A DNA stretch of 47,322 nucleotides from Tepidimonas sp. UBA997 (GTDB lineage: Bacteria; Pseudomonadota; Gammaproteobacteria; Burkholderiales; Burkholderiaceae_C), in NCBI GenBank assembly GCA_002291945.1, contig DBAZ01000049.1, forward strand, positions 21,764 through 69,085, in the 5' to 3' direction. Within the stretch, counting starts at the first letter, position 1, and every line of letters begins with the position of its first letter. This document shows, one piece after another, positions 1-8,708 of this stretch. The notes beneath the pieces were generated by a model. That model made no database searches. It was not told the DNA's origin and was given only the letters and a program-made list of their open reading frames with translations. The translations under genes were made by a program, and so were the position numbers.

Positions 1-1
1 G

Positions 2-2200
2 TCAGTGAATCCGCATACCCGGCTCGGCACCGGGCCAAGGGTGCAGCACGTAGATGCCGGGCTGGGCTTTTTCGTCTGCATGGCTGGCGGCCAGCACCAT
101 GCCCTCGCTGACGCCGAACTTCATCTTGCGCGGTGCCAGGTTGGCCACCAGCACCGTCAGCTTGCCGACCAGGTCTTGCGGCTGGTACATGCTGGCAATG
201 CCGCTGAACACGTTGCGCCGGATCGGATTCCCCTGCGGGTCGGTGCCTTCGCCCACGTCCAGCGTCAGGCGCAGCAGCTTGGTGGAGCCTTGCACCGGCT
301 CGCAGGCCTCGATGCGGGCGATGCGCAAGTCAACTTTGGCGAAGTCGTCGATGGAGATGGTTGCTGCCACCGGCTCGCCACCGGGTTGCACCAAGGCGCA
401 GTCGGCCCCTGTCGGGGGCAGGGTGGCGCCTGCAGGGGTCTGGTGGCTGACGCCGCCGACCTCGGTTGGCCCGGTTGGTCTGGGTGCTGGCGCTGGCTCG
501 AACAGGGCTTCGAGCTGCTTGCTGTCCACCCGCTGCATCAGGTGCTGGTAAGCGCCGATGGTGTGGCCCGCGCCCAGCGGCGTGGCGGCGTTGGCGTAGT
601 GGAGCGGTGCGCATTGCAAGAAAGCCTCCACCTGCACGGCCAGCGCCGGCAGCACGGGTTTGAGCAGTGCCGTCAGCACGCGGAAGGTCTCGATGCAGGT
701 GGTGCAGACGTCGTGCAGGCGGGCGTCGAGGCCGGGCTGCTTGGCCAGTTCCCAGGGCTTGTTGGCGTCCACGTATTCGTTCACGCGGTCGGCCAGCGCC
801 ATGGTTTCGCGGATCGCCTTGCCGTATTCGCGTTCGGCCAGCAGTTCGGCCACGCCGGGCACGGCTTGCTGCAGGTGGTCGAGCAGCGCTTCGCCGTCGG
901 CCGAGATCGCGCCGAGTTGCCCACCGAAGCGCTTGGCGATGAAGCCCGCCGCCCGTGAAGCGATGTTGATGTACTTGCCGATCAGGTCGCTGTTGACGCG
1001 GGCGACGAAGTCGTCGGGGTTGAAATCCACATCTTCCACCCGGCTGTTGAGCTTGGCGGCCAGGTAGTAGCGCAGCCATTCGGGGTTCATGCCCAGCCCT
1101 AGGTACTTCAGCGGGTCCAGCCCGGTGCCGCGGCTCTTGCTCATTTTTTCGCCGCCATGGACGGTGATGAAGCCGTGTACGTTGACTTGGGTCGGCGTCT
1201 TGCGGCCACTGAAATGCAGCATGGCGGGCCAGAACAGGGTGTGGAAGTAGGTGATGTCCTTGCCGATGAAGTGAACCTGCTCCACCGCCGGGTCGGCCAC
1301 GAAGTCGTCGAAGCTTTGCGCGGTGCGTGACTCCGGGTGCCAGTGGTTGGCTGCCTGGCCCTTGGCAAAATGGTTTTTCAGACTGGCCAGGTAGCCGATC
1401 GGGGCGTCTAGCCAGACGTAGAAGTATTTGCCCGGCGCGTCCGGGATCTCGATGCCGAAGTAGGGCGCATCGCGCGAGATGTCCCAGTCGCTCAAGGCTC
1501 CTTTGCCGTGCTCGTCGGGCGCGAACCATTCCTTGATCTTGTTGAGCACTTCGGCTTGCAGGCGGCCGGTTTCGCTGGTCCAGTTTTCCAGGAATGCCAG
1601 GCAGCGCGGGTCGCTGAGCCTGAAGAAGTAGTGTTCCGAGGTGCGCAGCACCGGCGTGGCACCGGACAGCGCCGAGTAGGGGTTCTTGAGCTCGGTGGGG
1701 GCATAGACCGCGCCACAGCTTTCGCAGGAGTCGCCGTACTGGTCTTGGGCGTCGCATTTGGGGCATACGCCCTTGATGAAGCGGTCGGGCAGGAACATGC
1801 CCCGGTCGGGGTCGAAGAACTGCTCGATGGTTTGGGTGCTGATCAGGCCGCAGGCCTTGAGGTCGAGGTAGATGCGCTGCGCCAGCTCGTGGTTTTCCGG
1901 GCCGTCGGTGCTGTGCCAGTTGTCGAACTTCACATGGAAGCCCTCCAGGTACGGCGCACGCCCGGCAGCGATATCGGCCACGAACTGCTGCGGCGTCTTG
2001 CCCGCCTTGTCTGCCGCGATCATGATGGGTGCGCCGTGGGCGTCGTCGGCCCCGACGAAATGCACCTCGTGCCCATGCATGCGCTGCATGCGCACCCAGA
2101 TGTCGGCCTGGATGTACTCCATGATGTGGCCAATGTGGAAGTGGCCATTGGCGTAGGGCAGGGCGGTGGTGACGAAGAAGCGTCGTGGGGCTGGTGGCAT
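2..2200 (-). CDS. metG: methionyl-tRNA synthetase
   Basis: Class I aminoacyl-tRNA synthetase that charges tRNA-Met with methionine in the cytoplasm. The 732-residue protein has the HIGH signature at residues 22-25, a four-cysteine zinc knuckle (C146, C149, C159, C162) as in the long MetG type, and KMSKS at 352-356. After a Pro/Thr-rich linker (about 575-615), the last 115 residues form the Trbp111-like dimerising tRNA-binding domain, ending with the usual KFGVSEGM-type segment. That domain carries a small extra loop (GEGTDPQGNP). The stop codon lies at bases 2-4, so the gene is complete. It is divergent from the Uma2 gene. The ATG start puts the HIGH box at its normal distance from the N-terminus. 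Confidence 0.97.
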   Translation of the reverse strand: MPPAPRRFFVTTALPYANGHFHIGHIMEYIQADIWVRMQRMHGHEVHFVGADDAHGAPIMIAADKAGKTPQQFVADIAAGRAPYLEGFHVKFDNWHSTDGPENHELAQRIYLDLKACGLISTQTIEQFFDPDRGMFLPDRFIKGVCPKCDAQDQYGDSCESCGAVYAPTELKNPYSALSGATPVLRTSEHYFFRLSDPRCLAFLENWTSETGRLQAEVLNKIKEWFAPDEHGKGALSDWDISRDAPYFGIEIPDAPGKYFYVWLDAPIGYLASLKNHFAKGQAANHWHPESRTAQSFDDFVADPAVEQVHFIGKDITYFHTLFWPAMLHFSGRKTPTQVNVHGFITVHGGEKMSKSRGTGLDPLKYLGLGMNPEWLRYYLAAKLNSRVEDVDFNPDDFVARVNSDLIGKYINIASRAAGFIAKRFGGQLGAISADGEALLDHLQQAVPGVAELLAEREYGKAIRETMALADRVNEYVDANKPWELAKQPGLDARLHDVCTTCIETFRVLTALLKPVLPALAVQVEAFLQCAPLHYANAATPLGAGHTIGAYQHLMQRVDSKQLEALFEPAPAPRPTGPTEVGGVSHQTPAGATLPPTGADCALVQPGGEPVAATISIDDFAKVDLRIARIEACEPVQGSTKLLRLTLDVGEGTDPQGNPIRRNVFSGIASMYQPQDLVGKLTVLVANLAPRKMKFGVSEGMVLAASHADEKAQPGIYVLHPWPGAEPGMRIH

Positions 2201-2302
2201 GCGGGCTGCTGGAATGCGTGACGGACAGGCAGTGGATTTTATCGGTTGACCCGGCTATCATGCACACAGCCCACCTTGCCAGCAACCAACCGTTCGAACG
2301 CC

Positions 2303-2878
2303 ATGGGATTGCCCGCTGAAAAAATCCGTTTTTCTGCCCCAGACTACCTGCAATGGGAAGCCGGGCAGGCCGAACGCCACGAGTACCAAGATGGCGAGGT
2401 GTTTGCCATGGCTGGGGCCGAAGACCGGCATGTGACGGTGTCACTGAACGTGGCCATGGCCCTGCGCCAGCACCTCGCGGGTACCCCTTGCCGCACCTAC
2501 ATGGCCGACATGAAGCTGCGGGTGGAAGCCGCCGACAGTTTCCACTACCCGGACGTGATGGTGACCTGCAGCGCCGCCGATGCCCGCGATCGGCTCGTCA
2601 AGCGTGCCCCCCGCTTGCTGGTCGAAGTGCTGTCGGAGTCCACCGCCGGCTACGACCGTGGCGGCAAGTTTGGTCTCTACCGTCTGCTGCCCAGCTTGCA
2701 GGAGTACGTGCTGATCGACCCGGTGGACCGCAACACCGACGTGTACCGCAAAGGCCCCGACGGCTTGTGGGTGTTGCACCCCTTTGCTGCTGGCGACACC
2801 GTGCGGTTCGAGAGCGTCGAGCTCGATCTGCCGCATGACGTACTTTTTGCCGAACTCGATACCCCGGCGCAGGATTGA
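2303..2878 (+). CDS. Uma2 family endonuclease (DUF820)
   Basis: A 191-residue protein of the Uma2/DUF820 family, which has a PD-(D/E)XK restriction-endonuclease-like fold. The biological role of most members is unknown. Visible family landmarks are YPDVMVTC (catalytic Asp), RLLVEVLSEST (catalytic Glu in the VEV strand), a following Asp-Arg...Lys and the EYVLIDP strand. I chose the ATG at 2303 because the extension to a TTG at 2246 adds 19 residues unlike the family N-terminus. These proteins are very abundant in cyanobacteria and scattered in betaproteobacteria. Here it sits between metG (divergent) and apbC with no visible partner, so it looks like a single-gene acquisition. Confidence 0.85.
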   Translation: MGLPAEKIRFSAPDYLQWEAGQAERHEYQDGEVFAMAGAEDRHVTVSLNVAMALRQHLAGTPCRTYMADMKLRVEAADSFHYPDVMVTCSAADARDRLVKRAPRLLVEVLSESTAGYDRGGKFGLYRLLPSLQEYVLIDPVDRNTDVYRKGPDGLWVLHPFAAGDTVRFESVELDLPHDVLFAELDTPAQD

Positions 2879-2959
2879 CCCCTGCCCGTCTGGCCCTATC
2901 GCTGCCGATCTCAAGGCTCACGGCTGGCTCTGCGACAATCTGCCTCACCTTCTGAGGAG

Positions 2960-4057
2960 ATGACCTTGGCTATCGAAACACAGGCGTTGCTGCAGGCCCT
3001 GCAGGCCGTCACCGACCCCAACACTGGCAACGATTTCGTATCTTCCAAGGCGCTGAAGAACCTGCAGGTGCAGGGCGGCGACGTGTCGTTCGAGGTCGAG
3101 TTCGGCTACCCCTGCCAGAGTCAGCACCCGGCCTTGCGCAAGGCGCTGATTGCCGCCGCTCTAACCGTTGCTGGTGTGCAAAACGTGTCGGCTCACTTGT
3201 GTACGCGCGTGCTGGCCCACACGGTGCAACGTGGCGTGCAGTTGCTGCCACAGGTCAAGAACATCATTGCCGTGGCTTCGGGCAAAGGCGGCGTCGGCAA
3301 GAGCACCACGACCGTCAATCTGGCGCTGGCACTGGCCGCCGAAGGGGCTCGGGTGGGTATTCTGGATGCCGACATCTACGGCCCCAGCCAGCCCATGATG
3401 ATGGGCATCGACGGCCGCCCCGAAAGCACCGATGGCAAGACCATGGAGCCGCTCGAAAACCACGGCGTGCAAGTGATCTCGATGGGTTTTCTGGTGGACA
3501 AGGACGAGGCCATGATCTGGCGCGGCCCGATGGCGACGCAGGCGCTGGAGCAACTGTTGCGCCAGACCAACTGGCAAGGCCTCGACTATCTGCTGGTGGA
3601 CATGCCGCCCGGCACGGGCGACATCCAGCTCACGCTTGCCCAGCGCGTGCCCATGACGGGTGCCGTGATCGTGACCACGCCGCAAGACATCGCGCTGCTC
3701 GACGCCCGCAAAGGCATCAAGATGTTCGAGAAAGTGGGGGTGCCCATTCTCGGCATCGTGGAGAACATGGCGGTCTATTGCTGCCCGAATTGTGGTCATA
3801 CCGAACATATCTTCGGCAGCGAGGGCGGCAAGCGCATGGCGGCCGAATACGGCATCGACTACCTGGGCGCCCTGCCGCTGAGCCTGCAGATACGCCAGCA
3901 GGCCGACAGCGGCTGCCCCACGGTGGTCGCCGATCCAGCGGGCGAGATCGCCGCCATTTACAAGGCTGTTGCCCGGCAGGTGGCCGTTACGGTGGCGGGC
4001 AAAGCGAAGGACTTTTCGTCCAGATTCCCCAGCATCAAGATCTCCCAAGACACCTGA
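2960..4057 (+). CDS. apbC: iron-sulfur cluster carrier protein ApbC/Mrp
   Basis: P-loop NTPase of the Mrp/NBP35 family that carries Fe-S clusters to apoproteins in the cytoplasm. Residues 1-90 form a MIP18/DUF59-type domain. The deviant Walker A motif GKGGVGKST is at 108-116. A CPNC pair (C275, C278) follows the VENM segment and is the expected bridging-cluster ligand. DADIYGPSQP and the VDMPPGTGD switch are also present. Length 365 is typical. The ATG at 2960 follows a GAGGA ribosome binding site. The next gene starts 10 bases after the stop, so co-transcription with the downstream permease is likely, although the family gives no functional reason for it. Confidence 0.96.
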   Translation: MTLAIETQALLQALQAVTDPNTGNDFVSSKALKNLQVQGGDVSFEVEFGYPCQSQHPALRKALIAAALTVAGVQNVSAHLCTRVLAHTVQRGVQLLPQVKNIIAVASGKGGVGKSTTTVNLALALAAEGARVGILDADIYGPSQPMMMGIDGRPESTDGKTMEPLENHGVQVISMGFLVDKDEAMIWRGPMATQALEQLLRQTNWQGLDYLLVDMPPGTGDIQLTLAQRVPMTGAVIVTTPQDIALLDARKGIKMFEKVGVPILGIVENMAVYCCPNCGHTEHIFGSEGGKRMAAEYGIDYLGALPLSLQIRQQADSGCPTVVADPAGEIAAIYKAVARQVAVTVAGKAKDFSSRFPSIKISQDT

Positions 4058-4067
4058 TGGACGGCCC

Positions 4068-6596
4068 ATGACAACTCCGAATGCTACGTTCTGGTCGATA
4101 GGCTGGCGATCGTTGATGCGCGACTGGCGTGCCGGCGAATTGCACGTGCTGGTGCTGGCGATTGCGCTGGCCGTGACGGCCCTGACGGCCGTAGGCTTTT
4201 TTGCCGACCGCTTGCAAAATGCCTTGAGTCGGGATGCCCGTCAGTTGATGGGGGGCGATGCGGTGGTGCGCAGCGACCAGCCTGCTCCTGCTGCCTTTGA
4301 AGCCGAGGCGCGTGCCCTGGGGCTGGAGGTGACGCAGCACCTGACATTCCCCACCATGGGGCGTGCCGATGACGCGCAGGGCGGAGCCGCTCGGCTGGTG
4401 GCGCTCAAGGCGGTGCAGAGCAACTACCCCTTGCGGGGACAATTGCGCGTCAAGCAAGCGCCGGGTGCGCCCGATGCAGCGACGCGCGAAATTCCCCCGA
4501 TCGGCTCGGCCTGGGTGGACGAGGCCTTGCTGGTCGCCCTCGAGGTCGAGGTCGGGCAGGCGTTGTGGCTGGGCGACCGGTCGTTCCGGATCGACCGCAT
4601 CATCACCATCGAGCCCGACCGCGGTGCCGGTTTCATGAGCTTTGCCCCACGCGTGATGATTCATGCCGACGACTTGGCCGCCACCGGCTTGGTGCAGCCC
4701 GCGAGCCGCCTGAACTATCGGCTGGTGGTGGCGGGGGATGATGCCAGCGTGCGCCGTTACACCCAGTGGGCCGAAGCCGAGATGGTCAAACCCGAGGTGC
4801 GGGGCATGGGGCTGGAGTCGTTTGAAAGCGGACGCCCCGAAATGCAGCAAACCCTGGAGCGGGCTGAAAAATTCCTCAATCTGGTGGCTTTGCTGGCGGC
4901 CTTGCTCAGTGCGGTGGCTGTGGCGATTGCGGCCCGGGTCTATGCCAGTCGGCACCTCGACGATTGCGCCATGCTGCGCGTGCTGGGCTTGTCACAGGCC
5001 ACCATGGCCCGGGCGTACATTTTCGCTTTTGTGGTGGTCGGTTTGGTGGCGGGTGTCCTCGGGGTGACTCTGGGTTATCTGGTTCACCACGGTTTCGTTG
5101 TTTTGCTGGCTGAACTGGTACAAGCCGACCTGCCTGCGCCGGGTGTCTGGCCCGCCTTGTTCGGCCTCGGTGTAGGACTGACGCTGATGCTGGCCTTTGG
5201 CCTGCCACCGGTCTTGCAACTGGCGCGGGTGCCGCCGCTGCGCGTCATCCGGCGCGAGGTCGGCAACCTGAAGCCCGCGTCGCTGGCGGTACTGGGTCTG
5301 GGGGCAGCCGGTTTCACGCTGTTGCTGCTGATGGCCAGCCGGGACTTGACGCTGGGCCTGATCGCCGTGGGCGGCTTTGCAGCGGCGGTGGGCCTGTTTG
5401 CCGGGGCCGCTTACCTCGCCGTGCGCGTGCTGCGCAAGGTGGTGAATGAATCCTCGGCACCCCGCTGGCTGCGCCTGGCCACCCGTCAGTTGAGTGCCCG
5501 TCCGGCCTATGCGGTGGTTCAGGTCAGCGCCTTGTCGGTGGGTTTGCTCGCGCTGGTGCTGCTGGTGCTCTTGCGCACCGACCTGATCAGCAGTTGGCAG
5601 CAGGCTACGCCGCCCGATGCACCCAACCGTTTCGTCATCAACATCCAGCCCGAGCAGGCCGAACCCTTCCAGGAGACTTTGCAAAGCCTGGGTGTGTCGC
5701 AGTTCGAGTGGTATCCCATGATCCGGGGTCGGCTGGTCGCCATCAATGGCCAGACGATCACGCCGGACGATTTCGAGGGCGACCGTGCCCAGCGGCTGGT
5801 GGAGCGTGAATTCAATCTTTCGCACAGCGCAGACGCCCCACCGAACAACCTGGTGGTGGCGGGCCGCTGGCAGCCCGAGGAGGCAGGCGCGATATCGATC
5901 GAGGAAGGCCTGGCCGAAACCCTCGGTCTGCGTTTGGGCGACACGCTCACCTTCGACATGGCCGGTGTGACGGTCGAATCGCGCATCACCAGCCTGCGGC
6001 GGGTGGACTGGGGTTCGATGCGGCTCAATTTCTTCGCCATGTTCCCCGTGTCGGCCATGGCGGACGTACCCGTGACCTTTGTCACCTCCTACCGGGCCCC
6101 TGACACCCCGGGTTTCGACAATGCGGTTGTCCGGGCTTTTCCCAACGTGACCAATGTGGACATGACCAGCACCATCGCTCAGGTCCAGCGCGTACTCGCT
6201 CAGGTGATCCGGGCGGTTGAATTCCTCTTTGCCTTCACCTTGGCGGCGGGACTGGTGGTGTTGTTTGCCGCCGTCACGGCCACCCGTGCCGAGCGTGAGC
6301 GTGAATACGCCATCTTGCGCGCTGTCGGGGCCCAGGCTTCCCTGCTGCGGCAGGTGCAGCGGGCCGAATTGCTCGGGGTGGGCTTGCTGGCCGGTTTTCT
6401 GGCCTCGGTCGTCGCGGTGATCGTGGGGTGGGCGTTGGCCCGGTATGCGTTTGAATTCGACTGGAACGCGTCGCCCTGGGTCCCGCTGGCGGGAGCTCTG
6501 GCGGGTGCCTGGCTGGCGCTGGCAGCCGGCTGGTGGGGCCTGCGCGGTGTGCTGCGTACGCCCGTGGTGCAAACGCTACGCAAAGCGGCACAATAG
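4068..6596 (+). CDS. YbbP-type ABC transporter permease, two FtsX domains
   Basis: Large inner-membrane permease of 842 residues. It has an N-terminal membrane segment (about 24-42), a periplasmic region, three FtsX-type helices around 265-390, a middle group of helices around 400-470, a second periplasmic domain and a final FtsX-like helix set (about 715-840). This is the layout of the YbbP family, which normally works with the LolD-like ATPase YbbA and is linked to lipophilic substrate export. No ATPase gene lies beside it, so the partner must be encoded elsewhere. I start at the ATG at 4068 because the longer reading frame overlaps apbC. The haemoglobin gene follows after three bases. Confidence 0.88.
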   Translation: MTTPNATFWSIGWRSLMRDWRAGELHVLVLAIALAVTALTAVGFFADRLQNALSRDARQLMGGDAVVRSDQPAPAAFEAEARALGLEVTQHLTFPTMGRADDAQGGAARLVALKAVQSNYPLRGQLRVKQAPGAPDAATREIPPIGSAWVDEALLVALEVEVGQALWLGDRSFRIDRIITIEPDRGAGFMSFAPRVMIHADDLAATGLVQPASRLNYRLVVAGDDASVRRYTQWAEAEMVKPEVRGMGLESFESGRPEMQQTLERAEKFLNLVALLAALLSAVAVAIAARVYASRHLDDCAMLRVLGLSQATMARAYIFAFVVVGLVAGVLGVTLGYLVHHGFVVLLAELVQADLPAPGVWPALFGLGVGLTLMLAFGLPPVLQLARVPPLRVIRREVGNLKPASLAVLGLGAAGFTLLLLMASRDLTLGLIAVGGFAAAVGLFAGAAYLAVRVLRKVVNESSAPRWLRLATRQLSARPAYAVVQVSALSVGLLALVLLVLLRTDLISSWQQATPPDAPNRFVINIQPEQAEPFQETLQSLGVSQFEWYPMIRGRLVAINGQTITPDDFEGDRAQRLVEREFNLSHSADAPPNNLVVAGRWQPEEAGAISIEEGLAETLGLRLGDTLTFDMAGVTVESRITSLRRVDWGSMRLNFFAMFPVSAMADVPVTFVTSYRAPDTPGFDNAVVRAFPNVTNVDMTSTIAQVQRVLAQVIRAVEFLFAFTLAAGLVVLFAAVTATRAEREREYAILRAVGAQASLLRQVQRAELLGVGLLAGFLASVVAVIVGWALARYAFEFDWNASPWVPLAGALAGAWLALAAGWWGLRGVLRTPVVQTLRKAAQ

Positions 6597-6599
6597 GCC

Positions 6600-7022
6600 A
6601 TGCAGATTCAGGAGCCTTCCCCACGTCAGGAGAGCGGACAAGCCCTCACACCTTTTGAATGGATTGGCGGCGAGCCGGGAGTACAAGCGCTGGCGAACCG
6701 TTTTTATGACCTGATGGACTTGGAGCCGCAGTATCGCGAACTCCGCGCCAGCCACGGCACCACGCTGGACGAAGCCCGGCAAAAACTGTTCTGGTTTCTG
6801 TGTGGCTGGCTGGGCGGACCCCAGCACTACCAGGAGCGCTTCGGGCATCCACGGCTGCGCATGCGCCACATGCCGTTCAAGATCGGCATGCTGGAGCGCG
6901 ACCAGTGGCTGGCCTGCATGGATCGGGCCATGCTGGACACCGGCGTACCCGCCGACTTGCGAGCCCGTTTGAACCATAGTTTTTTTCAGACTGCCGACTG
7001 GATGCGTAACACACCGGCTTGA
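6600..7022 (+). CDS. group II truncated haemoglobin (TrHbO type)
   Basis: Small haem protein of 140 residues with the 2-on-2 globin fold, expected to bind O2 or NO-related ligands in the cytoplasm. Aligning from memory with mycobacterial GlbO puts Tyr B10 at Y36 (RFYDLM), the proximal His F8 at H90 within the family hallmark HPRLRMRHMPF, and the group II/III Trp G8 at W103. The GGPQHY turn is also conserved. Residues 1-18 are a non-globin N-terminal extension. The start lies three bases after the stop of the YbbP-like permease, so the two are probably one transcript. Confidence 0.92.
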   Translation: MQIQEPSPRQESGQALTPFEWIGGEPGVQALANRFYDLMDLEPQYRELRASHGTTLDEARQKLFWFLCGWLGGPQHYQERFGHPRLRMRHMPFKIGMLERDQWLACMDRAMLDTGVPADLRARLNHSFFQTADWMRNTPA

Positions 7023-7052
7023 GTCTTGCCTATGTGATTTCGGCCGATGGCC

Positions 7053-7199
7053 ATTGTCGGACTCCGGCTGATCGAGCATCTCCAGAAGCGCTTGCCATGG
7101 GCTACCGGACACCATGAGCAAACGTCGATCGAGCCAGGTTTGTTCGGCAACTGGGCGCAGCACGGCCTCGATGTTGGTGCCCATGACGAAACTCGGTCT
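7053..7199 (-). pseudogene. remnant of a TacA-type (DUF1778) antitoxin gene
   Basis: Read on the minus strand, this stretch encodes PSFVMGTNIEAVL followed by LDRRLLMVSGSPWQALLEML and DQPESDN. That resembles the second half of DUF1778 antitoxins: a helix ending in FV-x-x-T-x-x-EA, then a Leu-x-Leu-Ser segment, then a W/F-x-x-F/L-x-x-x-LD-x-P motif. The N-terminal ribbon-helix-helix DNA-binding half is missing, and the fragment begins right against the stop codon of the Smr gene. No GNAT-type toxin follows, because the haemoglobin gene occupies the other strand. The open frame runs on past the conserved part without a proper end. I read it as a decayed toxin-antitoxin locus. The match is from memory of the family and not from a search. 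Confidence 0.5.
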
Positions 7200-7200
7200 C

Positions 7201-7878
7201 CTAGAGGCTGTGTGCCCTGGATGATGGTCGCAACAACACCACCAAGGCCCCGGCACCGCCTTCAGCCGGGCGTGCCTGCACAAACGCCATCACCTCGGTT
7301 TTCTGCACCAGCCAACTGTGTACCTTGCCTTTGAGTACGGGCGTCTTGCCGGGCGAACCCAGGCCTTTGCCATGCACCACCCGCACGCAGCGCAGCCCTT
7401 GCCTGTGCGCTTCGCGGATGAATGCGGCCAAGGAGGCTCGCGCCTCCTCGGTGCGCAGGCCGTGCAGATCCACCTGCGCCTGCAGGCTCCATGCCCCGCG
7501 GCGCAGTTTGCGCACCACGTCCGGCCCCACCCCGGGGCGACGAAAGCTCAGGTGCTCGTCGGTGTGGAGCAGGGTTTCGACATCGAATGCGTCACTCAGG
7601 GCTTCCTGCATCACGGCTTGCTCGTCGCGTTGCCGCTGGGCCGGTATGGGCAGCAGCGGCATGGGCCGCTGCACGTGACGGCCAGGCTGTGTCAGCCGCC
7701 GCACGGGGCCGACTGTGCGCTCGAACAGCAGCCGGTCGCGGGGCTGCCGCTCCTGCGTTGCGCACCGGGCGGCTTCTTCAGCGGCCCGGCTCGCGGCTAC
7801 CTGGGCTGCCACTTGCGCCGCCCGCGCCAGCAGCGCCTTCTTGAGCGATTTCAGATCGGACAGGCGCTGCGCTTTCAT
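7201..7878 (-). CDS. Smr domain protein (putative DNA/RNA endonuclease)
   Basis: 225-residue cytoplasmic protein with a C-terminal Smr domain. Key features are VDLHGLRTEEAR (the conserved LDLHG-type motif), a central HGKG loop (VVHGKGLGSPG) and a final strand rich in small residues. Smr domains nick or bind nucleic acids. This stand-alone type with a charged, helical N-terminus (about 1-120, rich in Arg and Ala) is common in proteobacteria (YdaL/SmrA/SmrB-like). I chose the ATG at 7878, which starts MKAQRLSDLKSLKKAL, over a longer frame that overlaps the radC 3' end. The stop codon at 7201 touches the antitoxin remnant. Confidence 0.9.
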   Translation of the reverse strand: MKAQRLSDLKSLKKALLARAAQVAAQVAASRAAEEAARCATQERQPRDRLLFERTVGPVRRLTQPGRHVQRPMPLLPIPAQRQRDEQAVMQEALSDAFDVETLLHTDEHLSFRRPGVGPDVVRKLRRGAWSLQAQVDLHGLRTEEARASLAAFIREAHRQGLRCVRVVHGKGLGSPGKTPVLKGKVHSWLVQKTEVMAFVQARPAEGGAGALVVLLRPSSRAHSL

Positions 7879-7960
7879 GGTCGGTATTGTCGTGCAGGCG
7901 GCTGGCCGGTGCAGGTATGGGGTTGCGCCGGGTCGCCGGCACCCCGGCACCCTGACGCCC

Positions 7961-8659
7961 TTACATCCGGCCCATTTCGGCCATGGAACGGCAGGCGTGG
8001 GCGGTGACGATGAAATGGTCCAGCACGCGCACATCCACCAGCGCCAGTGCCGACTTGAGGTTTTGCGTCAGCAGTTCGTCGGCGTGCGACGGCTCGGCCG
8101 TGCCGCTGGGGTGGTTGTGGGCCAGCACCACGGCAGCCGCATGGTGGTGCAGGGCACGCAGCACCACTTCGCGCGGATACACGCTGGTCTGCGTGAGCGT
8201 GCCGCGAAACAGCTCTTCGAGCGCCAGCAGCTTGTGCTGGCTGTCCAGAAACAGCACCGCAAACACCTCGTGCGGTTTGTGCCCCAGATGCAACTGCAGG
8301 TAGTGGCTGACGGCCTGCGGGCTGTCGAACAGCGGTCGTTGCTGGATTTGCTGGGCCAGGGCACGTCGGGCCAGTTCGACCACCGCCAGAATTTCAGCCC
8401 GCTTGGCGGGCCCCAGCCCTTTGACGGCTTGCAAGGCGTCGGCACCGCTGTGCAACAAGCCAGCGATGCCGCCAAACCGGTCCACCAGTTCCTGCGCCAG
8501 TTGAACGACATTTTTCCCCTGAATGCCGGTGCGCAGCAGCAGCGCCAGCAATTCGGCGTCGCTCAGGGCCGCAGGCCCGCGTTGCAGCAGCTTTTCACGC
8601 GGTCGGGTGTCGGGCGGCAGCCCTTTGAGCGGCATGGACGGCGATGCGCCAGCATTCAT
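7961..8659 (-). CDS. radC: RadC family JAMM/MPN protein
   Basis: 232-residue protein with an N-terminal helix-hairpin-helix region (LLLRTGIQGKNV, then AVKGLGPAKRAEIL) and a C-terminal JAMM metalloprotease-like domain. The metal site is visible as HNHPSG followed by SHAD, with an upstream Glu (LALEELFRG). RadC proteins were once linked to recombination repair, but the enzymatic role is unsettled. A strong GGGAGG ribosome binding site lies just upstream of the ATG at 8659, which settles the start against an in-frame ATG 17 codons further up. It is divergent from fkpB, with about 50 bases between them. Confidence 0.95.
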   Translation of the reverse strand: MNAGASPSMPLKGLPPDTRPREKLLQRGPAALSDAELLALLLRTGIQGKNVVQLAQELVDRFGGIAGLLHSGADALQAVKGLGPAKRAEILAVVELARRALAQQIQQRPLFDSPQAVSHYLQLHLGHKPHEVFAVLFLDSQHKLLALEELFRGTLTQTSVYPREVVLRALHHHAAAVVLAHNHPSGTAEPSHADELLTQNLKSALALVDVRVLDHFIVTAHACRSMAEMGRM

Positions 8660-8676
8660 GCGATTCCTCCCTTTTT

Positions 8677-8682
8677 TACAAT
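8677..8682 (+). promoter_or_regulatory. candidate -10 element (TACAAT) for fkpB-ispH
   Basis: TACAAT matches the sigma-70 -10 consensus at five of six positions and lies 26 bases before the fkpB start, in the short spacer divergent from radC. No convincing -35 hexamer is present at 16-18 bases upstream, so the call is tentative. Confidence 0.35.
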
Positions 8683-8708
8683 GGTGCTTTTTTGTCTGAC
8701 CCTCCATC

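Noticed and set aside
330..2444. 704-codon open frame antisense-shifted relative to metG
   Set aside because: It overlaps metG on the same strand in another frame, is very rich in Arg/Pro/Gln and has no family features. It is a by-product of high GC content.
7047..7334. 95-codon plus-strand frame between the haemoglobin and Smr genes
   Set aside because: It overlaps the Smr gene and the antitoxin remnant and shows no family resemblance.
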